NCBI GenBank assembly: GCA_026709725.1
Contig: JAPOSK010000375.1
Location: 1-7,103 of the forward strand
Direction of reading: 5' to 3'
DNA length: 7,103 nt
Source of the DNA: Paracoccaceae bacterium
GTDB lineage: Bacteria; Pseudomonadota; Alphaproteobacteria; Rhodobacterales; Rhodobacteraceae
Part shown: positions 1-5,804 of the stretch, piece by piece
Layout: each line of letters begins with the position of its first letter
Position numbering within the stretch: the first letter of the stretch is position 1
Notes under the pieces: generated by a model
What the model was told of the DNA's origin: nothing
Seen by the model: only the letters and a program-made list of their open reading frames with translations
The model's database searches: none
Translations under genes and position numbers: made by a program

Positions 1-45
1 TTTCTGTGCCAGCGCGATGTCACCGGAAAAATCGACGCAGTGAAA

Positions 46-1008
46 TCATGTCGGCAAGGGCAACTGATCAAGTGAGCAAGGCCGCGATGCCGTTGCGGAC
101 AGATGGCGGTCATATCGCCGCATCACCAAACGCGCGATGGTGCGCAATTTCTCGGCAGCGGGCGACAGGGACCGTCCGTTGTATGTCACGATGCCAAGCT
201 GGCGACAGACCGTTGGCCCGGCAATGGGAATTGTAGCCAGATTCAGGTCTTTCCGGGAAATCCGGATCAGTGTTGGGATTGCGGCAATCCCTGCGCCGAT
301 GCCAACAAGACCCAATTGCGAGTGGAAATGGCCGACTTCGAAATCGATGGAAAAGGAGTCGAACAGCGCGCCAAGGTTGCGTTTCAGGAGTTTTCGTGTC
401 CCGCTTTCCGAACGAAGAAAGATCAGTTGCTCACCGACAATCTCCTCCCAGGTTGTGGATACCGCCCGTGCCAGGGGATGCGATGCATGACAGGCCAGAA
501 CAAATTGATCGTTGATGAGGGTTTCAAACTCCAGCTCCGGATGACCGTCACCAAACTGGGCCAGAGCCAACTCGGACTGTCCGATTCGGACCTTCTCCAT
601 GGCTTGCGGACTCGAGTCCTCGTGCACACGGATTCGAATATCGGGATGGGCGGCTTTGTACTCCTCAAGAATCTTGGGCAGGAGCGTGTCCGAAATCGTC
701 ATGTTGCAGGAAAATGAGACAATGCCCTTTCTGACCTGAATACGTTCACTGATGTCGTCGAGCGACTGATGGAAGTCCTCAACGATTCGTCTTGCTTTCG
801 GCAGGAATTCCTGCCCGAGCGTTGACACCCGAACCGAACGGGTCGTTCGATCAAGAAGCCGGGCACCCAGCGTATCCTCAAGTTTCCGTATGCGTCGGGA
901 AATCGCAGGTTGGGTGATGTGGAGTTCCTCGGCAGCAAGGGCAAAACTGCCCAACCGCGCCACTGTTTCAAAAGCCTTGATTTCGCTCAGGGTCGTGTCG
1001 TGAATCAT
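46..1008 (-). CDS. LysR-type transcriptional regulator
   Basis: This 320-residue protein is a DNA-binding regulator of the LysR family and probably controls the divergent transport/enzyme operon. Residues about 5-64 form the winged helix-turn-helix, with the family pattern seen at A24-A25-E26-E27-L28, then T32-Q33-P34-A35-I36-S37 and the L43-E44 to L51-L52-D53-R54 stretch. Residues about 92-300 have the features of the periplasmic-binding-protein-like effector domain (DTLLPKIL, the SELALAQFG strand, then GVGAGIAAIP-like GLVGIGAGIAAIP). The length is near the usual 290-320. The tail after about residue 300 is unrelated to the fold and looks disordered. The ATG at 1008 is preceded only by an A-rich stretch with no good ribosome binding site, but the HTH starts where expected, so the start is plausible. 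It is transcribed away from the TTT binding-protein gene across a 145-bp gap, the usual LysR/target arrangement. The family is certain; the effector is unknown. Confidence 0.95.
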   Translation of the reverse strand: MIHDTTLSEIKAFETVARLGSFALAAEELHITQPAISRRIRKLEDTLGARLLDRTTRSVRVSTLGQEFLPKARRIVEDFHQSLDDISERIQVRKGIVSFSCNMTISDTLLPKILEEYKAAHPDIRIRVHEDSSPQAMEKVRIGQSELALAQFGDGHPELEFETLINDQFVLACHASHPLARAVSTTWEEIVGEQLIFLRSESGTRKLLKRNLGALFDSFSIDFEVGHFHSQLGLVGIGAGIAAIPTLIRISRKDLNLATIPIAGPTVCRQLGIVTYNGRSLSPAAEKLRTIARLVMRRYDRHLSATASRPCSLDQLPLPT

Positions 1009-1025
1009 TTTTCATACAAAAATCT

Positions 1026-1040
1026 TATCAATAATTGTTA
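1026..1040. promoter_or_regulatory. AT-rich imperfect dyad, candidate LysR-type operator
   Basis: TATCAATAATTGTTA is a dyad centred on base 1033, with six of seven base pairs matching (CAAT/ATTG perfect at the core). It lies 18 bases upstream of the regulator's start codon. LysR proteins favour AT-rich interrupted palindromes of about this size. The exact T-N11-A spacing is not met (the outer T and A are separated by 13), so the assignment is tentative. Confidence 0.35.
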
Positions 1041-1066
1041 TCTTTTCATTTGTGTCATGTTTTGTG

Positions 1067-1094
1067 CTCTGTCAAGGTTTCTGCATTGACAGAG
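1067..1094. repeat. Perfect 9-bp inverted repeat (operator or leader stem-loop)
   Basis: CTCTGTCAA at 1067-1075 is the exact reverse complement of TTGACAGAG at 1086-1094, with a 10-base spacer between them. The two arms are offset by 19 bases, close to two helical turns, so a dimeric regulator could contact both from one face of the DNA. If transcription of the binding-protein gene starts upstream of it, the same repeat could instead fold as a stem-loop in the 5' leader. It sits 60 bases ahead of that gene's start codon. Confidence 0.55.
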
Positions 1095-1142
1095 TCTGTT
1101 GCGGCCTGCCTGAGCTCTGGAGCGGGGGTGCAACCCGATAAT

Positions 1143-1147
1143 GGAGG
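1143..1147 (+). promoter_or_regulatory. Ribosome binding site of the TTT binding-protein gene
   Basis: GGAGG lies six bases before the ATG at 1154, a near-ideal Shine-Dalgarno site. It fixes this start over the out-of-frame ATG at 1141. It is the best ribosome site in the window, in keeping with high expression of a periplasmic binding protein. Confidence 0.85.
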
Positions 1148-1153
1148 AAATCA

Positions 1154-2245
1154 ATGTTTCTAAACATCAAAACACTTCTCTTTTGCGCGGCTGCCGCTGT
1201 TGCCGGTACGGCACCGTTTGCGGTCCAGGCCAACGATTTCACCCTGGAAGGCAAGACTGTGACGTGGATTGTTGGCTTCAGCGAGGGTGGGGGCACTGAT
1301 CGCTTGACCCGTGTCCTGCAAACCAAGCTGAGCGACCACCTGCCGGGCAATCCGAATGTCATTGTCCTGAACAAGCCGGGTGGGGGCTCCGTTATCGCTT
1401 CCAACGATTTCCACAAAAATGCTCCGGCCGATGGCACGACGCTGATCATGGCCTCGACCTCGACCCTGTTGCCGGTGCTGTTGGGCTCCAAGGTCGCTGA
1501 ATATGATCCGAATGAATGGGTGGCCATCACCGGCTTTGCCCGCGGTGCAACAATGTATGCCATCAGTGATGAGCTGGGTCTCAGCGGCACCGACATGCAG
1601 GCCGACTATGAGGCACTGAAATCGGCCAACATTCGCTTCGGGACAGAAACACCGCTGTCAGCCGAACTGCTTGACTTTGTGTCCATGGAGATGCTGGGGG
1701 TTGATGCCCGCTATGTCTTCGGCCTGTCATCGAAAGATGCTGAAGCCGCTTTCCAGCGTGCGGAGATGAACGTGAACACCGACAACACACGCTCATACCT
1801 CAAGGACTATGGCGACGACCCCAAGGTAAACCCGGTGTGGTCCTATGGTGTAATTGATGCCGCTGGTCAACTTCAGCGCGACCCGGACCTGCCGGATATC
1901 CCAACCTTCCCTGAATTCTACGAAGCCGTAAGGGGTGAATCTCCCTCAGGAACAGCTTATGAACTGCAAAAATCACTGATGAACGCCAAGGTCATGCTAT
2001 CCAAGGCCGTGATGCTGCCCAAAGGGACGCCAGACCATATCCGTGACGTATACATCAAGGCTCTCAAGGCCGTGACATCCGAGCCGGATGTGGTGGCCGC
2101 CCTGCCCCGTGAGATTGGTTCCATGCCTCTCAATTTCGGTGACGAGACCCAGCGAGCCATGGCCCTTGGGACCCAAATGGCGCCAGAGGTCCGCGCGTGG
2201 GCAGCACGGTTCCTTGAGGAGCGGTTCGACACATCGCTCGACTGA
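1154..2245 (+). CDS. Tripartite tricarboxylate transporter substrate-binding protein (TctC/Bug family)
   Basis: This 363-residue protein is a periplasmic solute-binding protein of the TctC/Bug family, which delivers carboxylates and similar solutes to a TctA/TctB membrane unit. Residues 1-26 form a signal peptide: a short basic start (K6), a hydrophobic core 7-24, and a likely cut after V24-Q25-A26. C11 is not in a lipobox (L-L-F-C), so the protein should be soluble. Family marks are the first ligand loop G41-F-S-E-G-G-G-T-D49, the N73-K-P-G-G-G78 turn, A90-P-A-D-G-T-T-L-I98, and the C-terminal L288-P-K-G-T-P293 stretch. It is about 30-40 residues longer than typical Bug proteins (about 320-330). 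In the first loop an acidic E44 stands where Pro or Ala is usual before the GG. The permease gene follows, so substrate capture for that permease is its likely job. Ligand unknown; family assignment strong. Confidence 0.93.
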   Translation: MFLNIKTLLFCAAAAVAGTAPFAVQANDFTLEGKTVTWIVGFSEGGGTDRLTRVLQTKLSDHLPGNPNVIVLNKPGGGSVIASNDFHKNAPADGTTLIMASTSTLLPVLLGSKVAEYDPNEWVAITGFARGATMYAISDELGLSGTDMQADYEALKSANIRFGTETPLSAELLDFVSMEMLGVDARYVFGLSSKDAEAAFQRAEMNVNTDNTRSYLKDYGDDPKVNPVWSYGVIDAAGQLQRDPDLPDIPTFPEFYEAVRGESPSGTAYELQKSLMNAKVMLSKAVMLPKGTPDHIRDVYIKALKAVTSEPDVVAALPREIGSMPLNFGDETQRAMALGTQMAPEVRAWAARFLEERFDTSLD

Positions 2246-2265
2246 GGCGCACAACGATCGCACGA

Positions 2266-2292
2266 GACGGGGCGGTCTGCGACTGCCCTGTC
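2266..2292 (+). repeat. Strong hairpin just after the binding-protein gene
   Basis: GACGGGGCGGTC (2266-2277) can pair with GACTGCCCTGTC (2281-2292) as a continuous 12-bp stem with two G-U wobbles and a three-base TGC loop. It begins 21 bases after the binding-protein stop codon. No T-run follows, so it is not a standard intrinsic terminator. Stem-loops at this position often protect the binding-protein part of an operon mRNA from 3' decay or cause partial termination, so that less permease is made. That role is inferred from comparable transport operons. Confidence 0.6.
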
Positions 2293-2301
2293 CTGTCCTG
2301 T
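2287..2301. repeat. Short tandem repeat, CCTGT x3
   Basis: Three adjacent copies of CCTGT occur in the non-coding gap, the first overlapping the right arm of the hairpin at 2266-2292. This may be slippage in non-coding sequence; no function is evident. Confidence 0.4.
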
Positions 2302-2337
2302 CTGCAGTTCCTGATTGGACCGGCACTGTCATGATGA

Positions 2338-2349
2338 CTATCGCGATAG
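2338..2349. repeat. Perfect 12-bp palindrome ahead of the permease gene
   Basis: CTATCGCGATAG is fully self-complementary. It is flanked by GATGAC (2333-2338) and its reverse complement GTCATC (2352-2357), so a longer, slightly asymmetric hairpin is possible. Just upstream, GTCAT-G-ATGAC (2328-2338) is also a dyad. These lie 58-79 bases before the preferred permease start at 2407. They could be a protein site or part of an mRNA structure; there is no direct evidence for either. Confidence 0.45.
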
Positions 2350-2391
2350 ATGTCATCAGAATCGAACGGGAGCTCCGGACCCGCTGCGCAC

Positions 2392-2397
2392 GGTGGT
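2392..2397 (+). promoter_or_regulatory. Ribosome binding site supporting permease start at 2407
   Basis: GGTGGT sits nine bases before the ATG at 2407, a moderate Shine-Dalgarno match. The alternative in-frame ATG at 2350 has no such site and directly follows an in-frame TAG at 2347 inside the palindrome. The site therefore favours the shorter protein. Confidence 0.5.
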
Positions 2398-2406
2398 GCT
2401 AGCGAC

Positions 2407-4380
2407 ATGGCGGAATCAGCACTTCTGGCCCTTGCCCAGTTGACCACGACCGGGACACTGCTGGCATTGTTTACCGGTGTCGTGGTCGGTCTCATCGTCG
2501 GTATCCTGCCGGGATTGGGTGGAACGGCCGGTCTTGCCCTGCTGTTGCCGCTGGTCTTCGGGATGGACCCGAATGCGGCTCTGGCATTGATGATTGGTCT
2601 CGTCGCCGTGACCACGACGTCGGACACATTTCCTGCCGTCCTCATGGGCATACCCGGAACATCAGGATCACAGGCCACTGTCCTTGACGGCTTCCCAATG
2701 ACAAAGAAGGGAGGGGGAACGCGGGCACTGTCCATCGCATTCGTATCCTCGCTTGTTGGTGGAGTCTTTGGTGCATTCGTTTTGTCATTTGCGGTGTATT
2801 TCGCCCAGCCCGTAATCCTGCAGATCGGTTTTGGTGAGCAGTTCATGCTTGTCATTCTGGCCCTTTCCATGGTGGGGATCCTGACGGGCAGCAACATATG
2901 GAAGGGTCTCGCGGCCTGTTCCCTGGGACTCCTCCTGGGAGCGTTGGGGTCGGCGCCACTCTCGGGTGTCCAGCGAGCGACTTTCGGGGTGGAATACCTC
3001 CTGGATCCCTTGCCACTGGTCGTCATGGGTCTCGCGATGTTTGCAACGCCCGAGATCGTTGACCTGCTACGGCGTCAATCAAGCATTTCCGAAACAGGCA
3101 CACTGTCAGCAACCGGCTGGCTGCAGGGTCTCAAGGACTGGGGACATAACTGGTGGCTTGCACTGCGCTGCTCAATGATCGGCTCAATCATCGGAGCATT
3201 GCCCGGTCTCGGCGGCAGTGTTGTTGACTGGATTGCCTACGGACATGCTGTTCAGTCTACCAAAAATCGTGAATCCTACGGAACCGGAGATCCCCGGGGC
3301 ATTGTCGCACCCGAATCAGCCAATAATGCCAAGGAAGGCGGCGCATTGATCCCCACCCTGCTTCTCGGCATCCCGGGTTCGGGCAGCATGGCCATCCTTC
3401 TCGGCGGACTGGTCCTGATCGGTATTGAGCCAGGAAAGGACATGATCGACAACAACATGGACAAGGTCTATCTGATGATCTGGTCCATTGCTGCCGCGAA
3501 CATCCTTGGTGCGGGGATCTGCTTCTTCCTGGCACCACAGATCGCCCGAATTACAACAATGCGTTATGTCCTGATTGCGCCGTTCATGATCGGACTGATC
3601 TTTTTCGCCGCCTTTCAGGCGACCCGCAGTTGGGGCGACCTGATTGCTCTTCTGCTCTTGAGCATACTTGCAATCTATATGAAACGGTTCGGTTGGTCGC
3701 GGCCAGCGCTTCTGATCGGTTTCGTCCTCTCAGAACGCGTTGAAGCGTCGGTCTATCAAACCGTGACGCTCTACGGGATCACATTCCTTGAGCGACCGAT
3801 CGTGCTTGTTCTGCTGGCTCTGACCCTCACATCGATCGCGCTGGCCATTCTCTTCAAGCCATCGGCTGCAGAAGCCGTGACGGAGGAGGGCCCGCACACG
3901 CATCGACAACTCGGACCCCAGTGGCTCTTCATTCTCGGCGTCATCGCCCTTGCCGTCTACATTCTTGTCGACGGACTCCAGTTCAACCGCCTGACCGGTC
4001 TGTTTCCGATGGTGGCATCAATCAGCACGCTGGTCTTTCTAACCCCCGTTGTCATGACGATGCTGAGATGGCGGGCACCATCCGGTTTCTTCTATGATCA
4101 CGAGCGCACCGCGGCGTCCGCTTCTGGTCGCTCCGCCGAGTTCTACATTGGCATGATACTCGTCATGCTGCTAGTGTCCGGTCTGATTGGCTTTGTTCTG
4201 GGCATTGCCACGTTCATTGCCTTCTTCCTGTACCGAAGTGCGGGGCAGCCCTGGTGGAAATCCGTACTTGGTGGGGCGGGATTCGTTCTGTTTCTTGCCA
4301 TTCTTTCCGATCAACTTACGTTGCGATATCCAACAGGCTTGCTCCAGATGTTCGTCTCGCTTCCCTGGCCACTGCAATAG
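2407..4380 (+). CDS. Tripartite tricarboxylate transporter permease, TctA-TctB fusion
   Basis: This 657-residue inner-membrane protein carries both membrane subunits of a TTT secondary transporter, which uses the ion gradient to take up substrate delivered by the binding protein. Residues 1 to about 490 are TctA: many hydrophobic helices and the family's internal duplication, seen as G32-I-L-P-G-L-G-G39 with G81-I-P-G-T-S-G-S88 and L93-D-G-F-P-M98, then G263-A-L-P-G-L-G-G270 with G321-I-P-G-S-G-S327. The hydrophilic linker 485-503 leads to a TctB-like domain of four predicted helices (about 506-524, 534-552, 578-603, 616-634), including the L532-F-P-M535 stretch and the W616-W-K ending. A stand-alone TctA is about 500 residues and TctB about 150, so the size fits a fusion, and no separate TctB gene is present. 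An in-frame ATG at 2350 would add a polar 19-residue tail; 2407 was chosen for its ribosome site and fit to family N-termini. The next gene starts 11 bases after the stop. Confidence 0.92.
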   Translation: MAESALLALAQLTTTGTLLALFTGVVVGLIVGILPGLGGTAGLALLLPLVFGMDPNAALALMIGLVAVTTTSDTFPAVLMGIPGTSGSQATVLDGFPMTKKGGGTRALSIAFVSSLVGGVFGAFVLSFAVYFAQPVILQIGFGEQFMLVILALSMVGILTGSNIWKGLAACSLGLLLGALGSAPLSGVQRATFGVEYLLDPLPLVVMGLAMFATPEIVDLLRRQSSISETGTLSATGWLQGLKDWGHNWWLALRCSMIGSIIGALPGLGGSVVDWIAYGHAVQSTKNRESYGTGDPRGIVAPESANNAKEGGALIPTLLLGIPGSGSMAILLGGLVLIGIEPGKDMIDNNMDKVYLMIWSIAAANILGAGICFFLAPQIARITTMRYVLIAPFMIGLIFFAAFQATRSWGDLIALLLLSILAIYMKRFGWSRPALLIGFVLSERVEASVYQTVTLYGITFLERPIVLVLLALTLTSIALAILFKPSAAEAVTEEGPHTHRQLGPQWLFILGVIALAVYILVDGLQFNRLTGLFPMVASISTLVFLTPVVMTMLRWRAPSGFFYDHERTAASASGRSAEFYIGMILVMLLVSGLIGFVLGIATFIAFFLYRSAGQPWWKSVLGGAGFVLFLAILSDQLTLRYPTGLLQMFVSLPWPLQ

Positions 4381-4383
4381 GAG
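4379..4383 (+). promoter_or_regulatory. Ribosome binding site of the first MmgE/PrpD gene, overlapping the permease stop
   Basis: AGGAG lies eight bases before the ATG at 4392 and shares two bases with the permease stop codon TAG (4378-4380). It fixes the start at 4392 rather than an in-frame ATG at 4254 inside the permease gene. It also implies translational coupling of permease and enzyme. Confidence 0.85.
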
Positions 4384-4391
4384 CCAACACC

Positions 4392-5804
4392 ATGCTGACC
4401 GATTCGATTCATGAGAGCGTGACAGACGAGCTCGTGGCCTTTGCCATCAGAACCCGCCTTGCCGACCTGCCAGAGGAGACGATTGCAATTGCCAAACGGT
4501 GCATTATTGATGGCACGGCCGTGATGATCGCAGGGTCAATGACACCCGCCGCCGCCATTCTGCGCACCTTCGCCCGCGAGGTCGGCGGGACTCCCAGGGC
4601 CCGCACATTAGGGAAAGACTCAATGCGGATTCCGGTGCATCTGGCCGCACAGGTCAACGGGATTGCCGGGCATGCACTTGACTGGGACGATACGGCTCTT
4701 TCCGAAGACAAATGCCGTTCGGTCCTCCTCCATCCAACGATACAACCCCTTGCTGCTGGCTACGCGGTGGGTGAGGAGCTGAGGGTTGCGACAAAGGACA
4801 TCCTTGCGGCATTCATCATCGGCTTCGAAGTTCAAGTCAAGATTGCCGAGGCCATCAGCGCAGAACATTTCACCGGCGGCAGAGGGTTTCATTCCAGCGG
4901 CACCATCGGGATTTTCGGAGCGACCGTGACAGCCAGCAGACTGTTGGGGCTTAACGCCCGACAGACATCCAATGCCATGGCGATAGCATCGACAATGGCA
5001 GCGGGCGTCGGTGCCAATCACGGCACGATGGCCAAGCCGCTGAACATGTCCCGAGCAGCCGAGAATGGTGTGTCTGCGGCCAAGTTTGCCGCAATGGGCA
5101 TGGATGGACCAGCACATGCCCTGGAAGCGGGGCGGGGATTTTTTGAAGCGTTCGGGGGTGGCTATGAACCGGAGAGGATCATCGGGAGGATGGGCAATCC
5201 TTTCGCCATCATTTCCCCCGGTGTCTCAATCAAGCCATACCCAAGCGGCGTTGTAGGCCATCCGGGCATGGACACAATGAAAAAATTGGTGGAGCAGCAT
5301 GACATCAAGCCCGAAGCGGTCAAATCGGTCAGCGTTCGGACCGGCTCCAATGTCATCACACCCGGTCCCTTGCGCATCCCGCACGCTAACACCGCACTGG
5401 AAGCCAAGTTTTGTATTGCCTTTCAGATGGCCAGCATCCTCCTGCGCCGCAAGGCCGGACTCTCCGAATTTTCGGATGAATTCGTTCAGTCTCCCGCATG
5501 TCAGGACATGCAGAGGCGGGTGGATGTTGCCACTGATCCGGCGATCGACGCTTTGGGCAAAGACAAAATCGTTTTCAAGATCACCCTCACCATGCAGGAT
5601 GGAGCGACGCTCAGCGAAGAATCTGATCGACATTACCGCGGCGGACCCCGAAATCCCCTGTCGGATGCGGAACTGGCAGACAAGTTCCGGGATGCAGCCC
5701 AATATGTCCTTGATGCAGACAGCATTGAGGCCTTCCTGACATTGGCTGGACGTTTCGAGAGTCTGTCTGATCTGGATCAGATACTGGATACGGTCACAGT
5801 GTAG
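4392..5804 (+). CDS. MmgE/PrpD family protein (first copy)
   Basis: This 470-residue cytoplasmic enzyme belongs to the MmgE/PrpD superfamily, which includes 2-methylcitrate dehydratase, cis-aconitate decarboxylase and iminodisuccinate epimerase. Family features run the whole length: the N-terminal I38-I-D-G helix, N89-G-I-A-G-H94 followed by D97-W-D-D-T101, G165-F-H167 leading into G173-I-F-G176, K215-P-L-N then A222-A-E-N-G-V-S-A-A, the E245 to F254 helix, and K281-P-Y-P284 with H290. The position that is often Cys after K-x-Y-P is Ser (S285). The length is normal for the family (about 450-470). It follows the transporter by 11 bases, so its substrate is probably what the transporter imports or a close product. 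The family is broad and the exact reaction (dehydration, decarboxylation, epimerisation or C-N lysis) cannot be told from sequence alone. Confidence 0.92.
   Translation: MLTDSIHESVTDELVAFAIRTRLADLPEETIAIAKRCIIDGTAVMIAGSMTPAAAILRTFAREVGGTPRARTLGKDSMRIPVHLAAQVNGIAGHALDWDDTALSEDKCRSVLLHPTIQPLAAGYAVGEELRVATKDILAAFIIGFEVQVKIAEAISAEHFTGGRGFHSSGTIGIFGATVTASRLLGLNARQTSNAMAIASTMAAGVGANHGTMAKPLNMSRAAENGVSAAKFAAMGMDGPAHALEAGRGFFEAFGGGYEPERIIGRMGNPFAIISPGVSIKPYPSGVVGHPGMDTMKKLVEQHDIKPEAVKSVSVRTGSNVITPGPLRIPHANTALEAKFCIAFQMASILLRRKAGLSEFSDEFVQSPACQDMQRRVDVATDPAIDALGKDKIVFKITLTMQDGATLSEESDRHYRGGPRNPLSDAELADKFRDAAQYVLDADSIEAFLTLAGRFESLSDLDQILDTVTV

Larger units (their letters stand above)
1009..1153. promoter_or_regulatory. 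Divergent regulatory region between lysR-type gene and transporter operon
   Basis: This gap of 145 bases separates two divergently transcribed genes and must hold both promoters. Its left half (1009-1066) is strikingly AT-rich compared with the genes around it. It contains the imperfect dyad 1026-1040 and the perfect inverted repeat 1067-1094, described separately. TTGACA occurs on both strands as part of that repeat (1086-1091 on +, 1075-1070 on -), resembling sigma-70 -35 boxes. I find no convincing -10 hexamer 16-18 bases downstream of either, so promoters are not assigned. LysR proteins typically bind such regions and often repress their own gene. That is family knowledge, not shown here. 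Confidence 0.75.

Noticed and set aside
1..45. Possible neighbour gene fragment at the left edge
   Set aside because: The 45 bases left of the LysR stop show no supported coding sequence or terminator.
103..717. Plus-strand open frame (204 codons) opposite the LysR gene
   Set aside because: It overlaps a full-length LysR protein on the other strand and has no ribosome site or domain.
2266..2292. Reading the hairpin as an intrinsic terminator
   Set aside because: No run of T follows the stem, and the downstream genes clearly belong to the same system, so complete termination is unlikely.
2246..2406. A separate TctB gene or small protein in the gap between binding protein and permease
   Set aside because: No open frame here gives a membrane protein; the TctB-like part is at the permease C-terminus.
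2130..3026. Long minus-strand open frame (298 codons) across the start of the permease gene
   Set aside because: Its translation is rich in Pro, Arg and Ser with no domain signature, and it lies opposite a strong TctA coding region; it is an antisense shadow.
4254..4391. N-terminal extension of the first MmgE/PrpD gene to an ATG inside the permease gene
   Set aside because: The added 46 residues overlap TctB coding sequence and do not resemble the family; a good ribosome site precedes 4392.
5463..5511. Two tight inverted repeats inside the first MmgE/PrpD gene (TCCGAA/TTCGGA and GCATGTC/GACATGC)
   Set aside because: Arms of six and seven bases are expected by chance in about 7 kb, and both lie within well-conserved coding sequence.
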